NCBI RefSeq assembly: GCF_001957125.1
Contig: NZ_MPHJ01000007.1
Span: 186,001-250,000 of the forward strand
Direction of reading: 5' to 3'
Length of the DNA stretch: 64,000 nt
Source of the DNA: Shewanella sp. UCD-KL12
Lineage (GTDB): Bacteria > Pseudomonadota > Gammaproteobacteria > Enterobacterales > Shewanellaceae
How positions within the stretch are numbered: position 1 is the first letter of the stretch; the number at the start of each line of letters is the position of its first letter. The notes below the pieces were generated by a model. The model saw nothing but the letters and a program-made list of their open reading frames with translations, was not told where the DNA came from and ran no database searches. The translations under genes and the position numbers were made by a program. Shown here piece by piece: positions 63,335-64,000 of the stretch.

Positions 63335-64000
63335 ATGATCCGAATAGTATCGGGATTGATACTGACACTGGGGTTACTGATAACCTCGATCTCAGTTCAA
63401 GCGACTCAAGCTGAAGATATCCAGAGTTTTACTCTAGATAACGGCATGAAAATTATGGTTGTTGAGGATGCTTCAATCCCTAACGCCAATATGTATCTTT
63501 TTTGGAAGGTAGGCTCTCGTAATGAGGTGCCTGGGATCACTGGGATCTCTCACTTTTTTGAACACATGATGTTTAATGGGGCGAAAAAGTATGGTCCTAA
63601 GATGTTCGACCGTACTATGGAAGCCGCTGGTGGTGCCAATAATGCTTACACCACTGAGAACTTAACCGTTTATACAGATTGGTTCCCAGCAAATGCATTG
63701 GAAACCATTTTTGATCTTGAATCTGATCGTATTGCGCACTTAGATATTGACGCAAATATGGTTGAAAGTGAACGTGGGGTTGTTGCCTCAGAGCGAACTA
63801 CTGGTCTTGAAAACTCAAACTGGCGTACGCTACAAGAGGAGATAAAGGGAGCGGCTTTTAGAGCTCACCCCTATAGCTGGTCAGTCATTGGCCATGAGTC
63901 TGATATTGCCGCTTGGACTTTAGATGATCTGGTGCAATACCATAAAACTTATTATGCCCCTAACAATGCTGTTGTTGTTATTGCGGGTGATGTGAAACTC
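63335..64000 (+). CDS. M16-family zinc peptidase, N-terminal part (runs off the window)
   Basis: 222 residues visible. A signal peptide (LILTLGLLITSISVQA) is followed by the M16 domain with the inverted zinc motif HFFEH (H-x-x-E-H) and a Glu about 75 residues downstream (VVASERTTG), consistent with pitrilysin-type peptidases. Secreted M16 proteins of this kind degrade peptides in the periplasm. GGGAG lies 8 bases before ATG 63335. The remaining C-terminal half lies beyond base 64000. Confidence 0.93.
   Translation, partial: MIRIVSGLILTLGLLITSISVQATQAEDIQSFTLDNGMKIMVVEDASIPNANMYLFWKVGSRNEVPGITGISHFFEHMMFNGAKKYGPKMFDRTMEAAGGANNAYTTENLTVYTDWFPANALETIFDLESDRIAHLDIDANMVESERGVVASERTTGLENSNWRTLQEEIKGAAFRAHPYSWSVIGHESDIAAWTLDDLVQYHKTYYAPNNAVVVIAGDVKL

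Noticed and set aside
1-64000. Search for prophage, insertion sequences, tRNA or rRNA genes
   Set aside because: No transposase, integrase or phage structural frames were seen, and no tRNA or rRNA sequence was recognised by eye; a tRNA scan would be the decisive test.

Overview
The window reads as the chromosome of a marine Shewanella-type gammaproteobacterium. This is an inference from content: an intact CymA-type tetraheme quinol dehydrogenase, a complete dmsEFABGH-type extracellular DMSO-respiration cluster, menaquinone genes, the gammaproteobacterial rsmD / ftsY-ftsE-ftsX-rpoH arrangement, and many c-di-GMP and chemotaxis proteins. Base composition is moderate, genes are dense on both strands, and I see no prophage, transposase, CRISPR array, rRNA or tRNA.

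Layout. 1-2.8 kb: a truncated AraC-type regulator, then a divergent YiaW/YiaV-like pair (DUF3302 protein and HlyD-type adaptor). The pair is preceded by three tandem 92-bp units, each encoding a 31-residue mini-ORF linked to the next by an ATGA overlap. 2.8-8.5 kb: a membrane GGDEF protein, a single-domain globin, a double VOC protein, a small lipoprotein and a chemoreceptor. 8.6-16.3 kb: a Cu(I)/Ag(I) efflux locus on the minus strand (CusA and CusB homologues, a secreted metal-binding protein; eight CPMHP/CPMNP-type metal-binding modules in all), followed by small secreted Cys/His/Met-rich proteins and a DUF2057 protein. 16.7-17.3 kb: cymA. 17.6-25.5 kb: AraC-family regulator, Fur-box-preceded TonB receptor, FhuF-like reductase and an ABC importer, together a hydroxamate-type siderophore uptake set. 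25.5-31.4 kb: DUF1145 gene and rsmD on one strand, ftsY, ftsE, ftsX and rpoH on the other. 31.5-36.5 kb: menDHCE on the minus strand. 37.2-44.6 kb: dmsEFABGH. 44.6-57.6 kb: Lrp-type regulator and amino-acid exporter, HDOD, TerB-like, DUF2780, YciC-like, DUF4145-Sel1, DUF885, LysR with Bcr/CflA-type exporter, porin and DTW genes. 57.9-63.1 kb: a c-di-GMP neighbourhood (PAS-GGDEF-EAL, CSS-EAL with a coupled small helical protein, PilZ). 63.3 kb to the end: the start of an M16 zinc peptidase.

How the genes fit together. MenD, MenH, MenC and MenE make part of the menaquinone pathway. CymA oxidises menaquinol and passes electrons into the periplasm. The DmsE decaheme cytochrome and DmsF barrel carry them through the outer membrane to the DmsAB molybdoenzyme, which has a Tat plus lipobox signal and no DmsC membrane anchor. 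Most of an anaerobic DMSO-respiration chain therefore lies within 28 kb. The iron-uptake operon would help supply this heme- and FeS-rich system.

The most unusual structures are the tandem array of coupled mini-ORFs that copy the start of the following gene, and the roughly 190-residue Glu/Arg-rich repeat inserted ahead of the FtsY GTPase, encoded by 45-bp DNA repeats. Others are the expanded metal-binding modules in the Cus adaptor, and a perfect intrinsic terminator that splits dmsEFAB from dmsGH.
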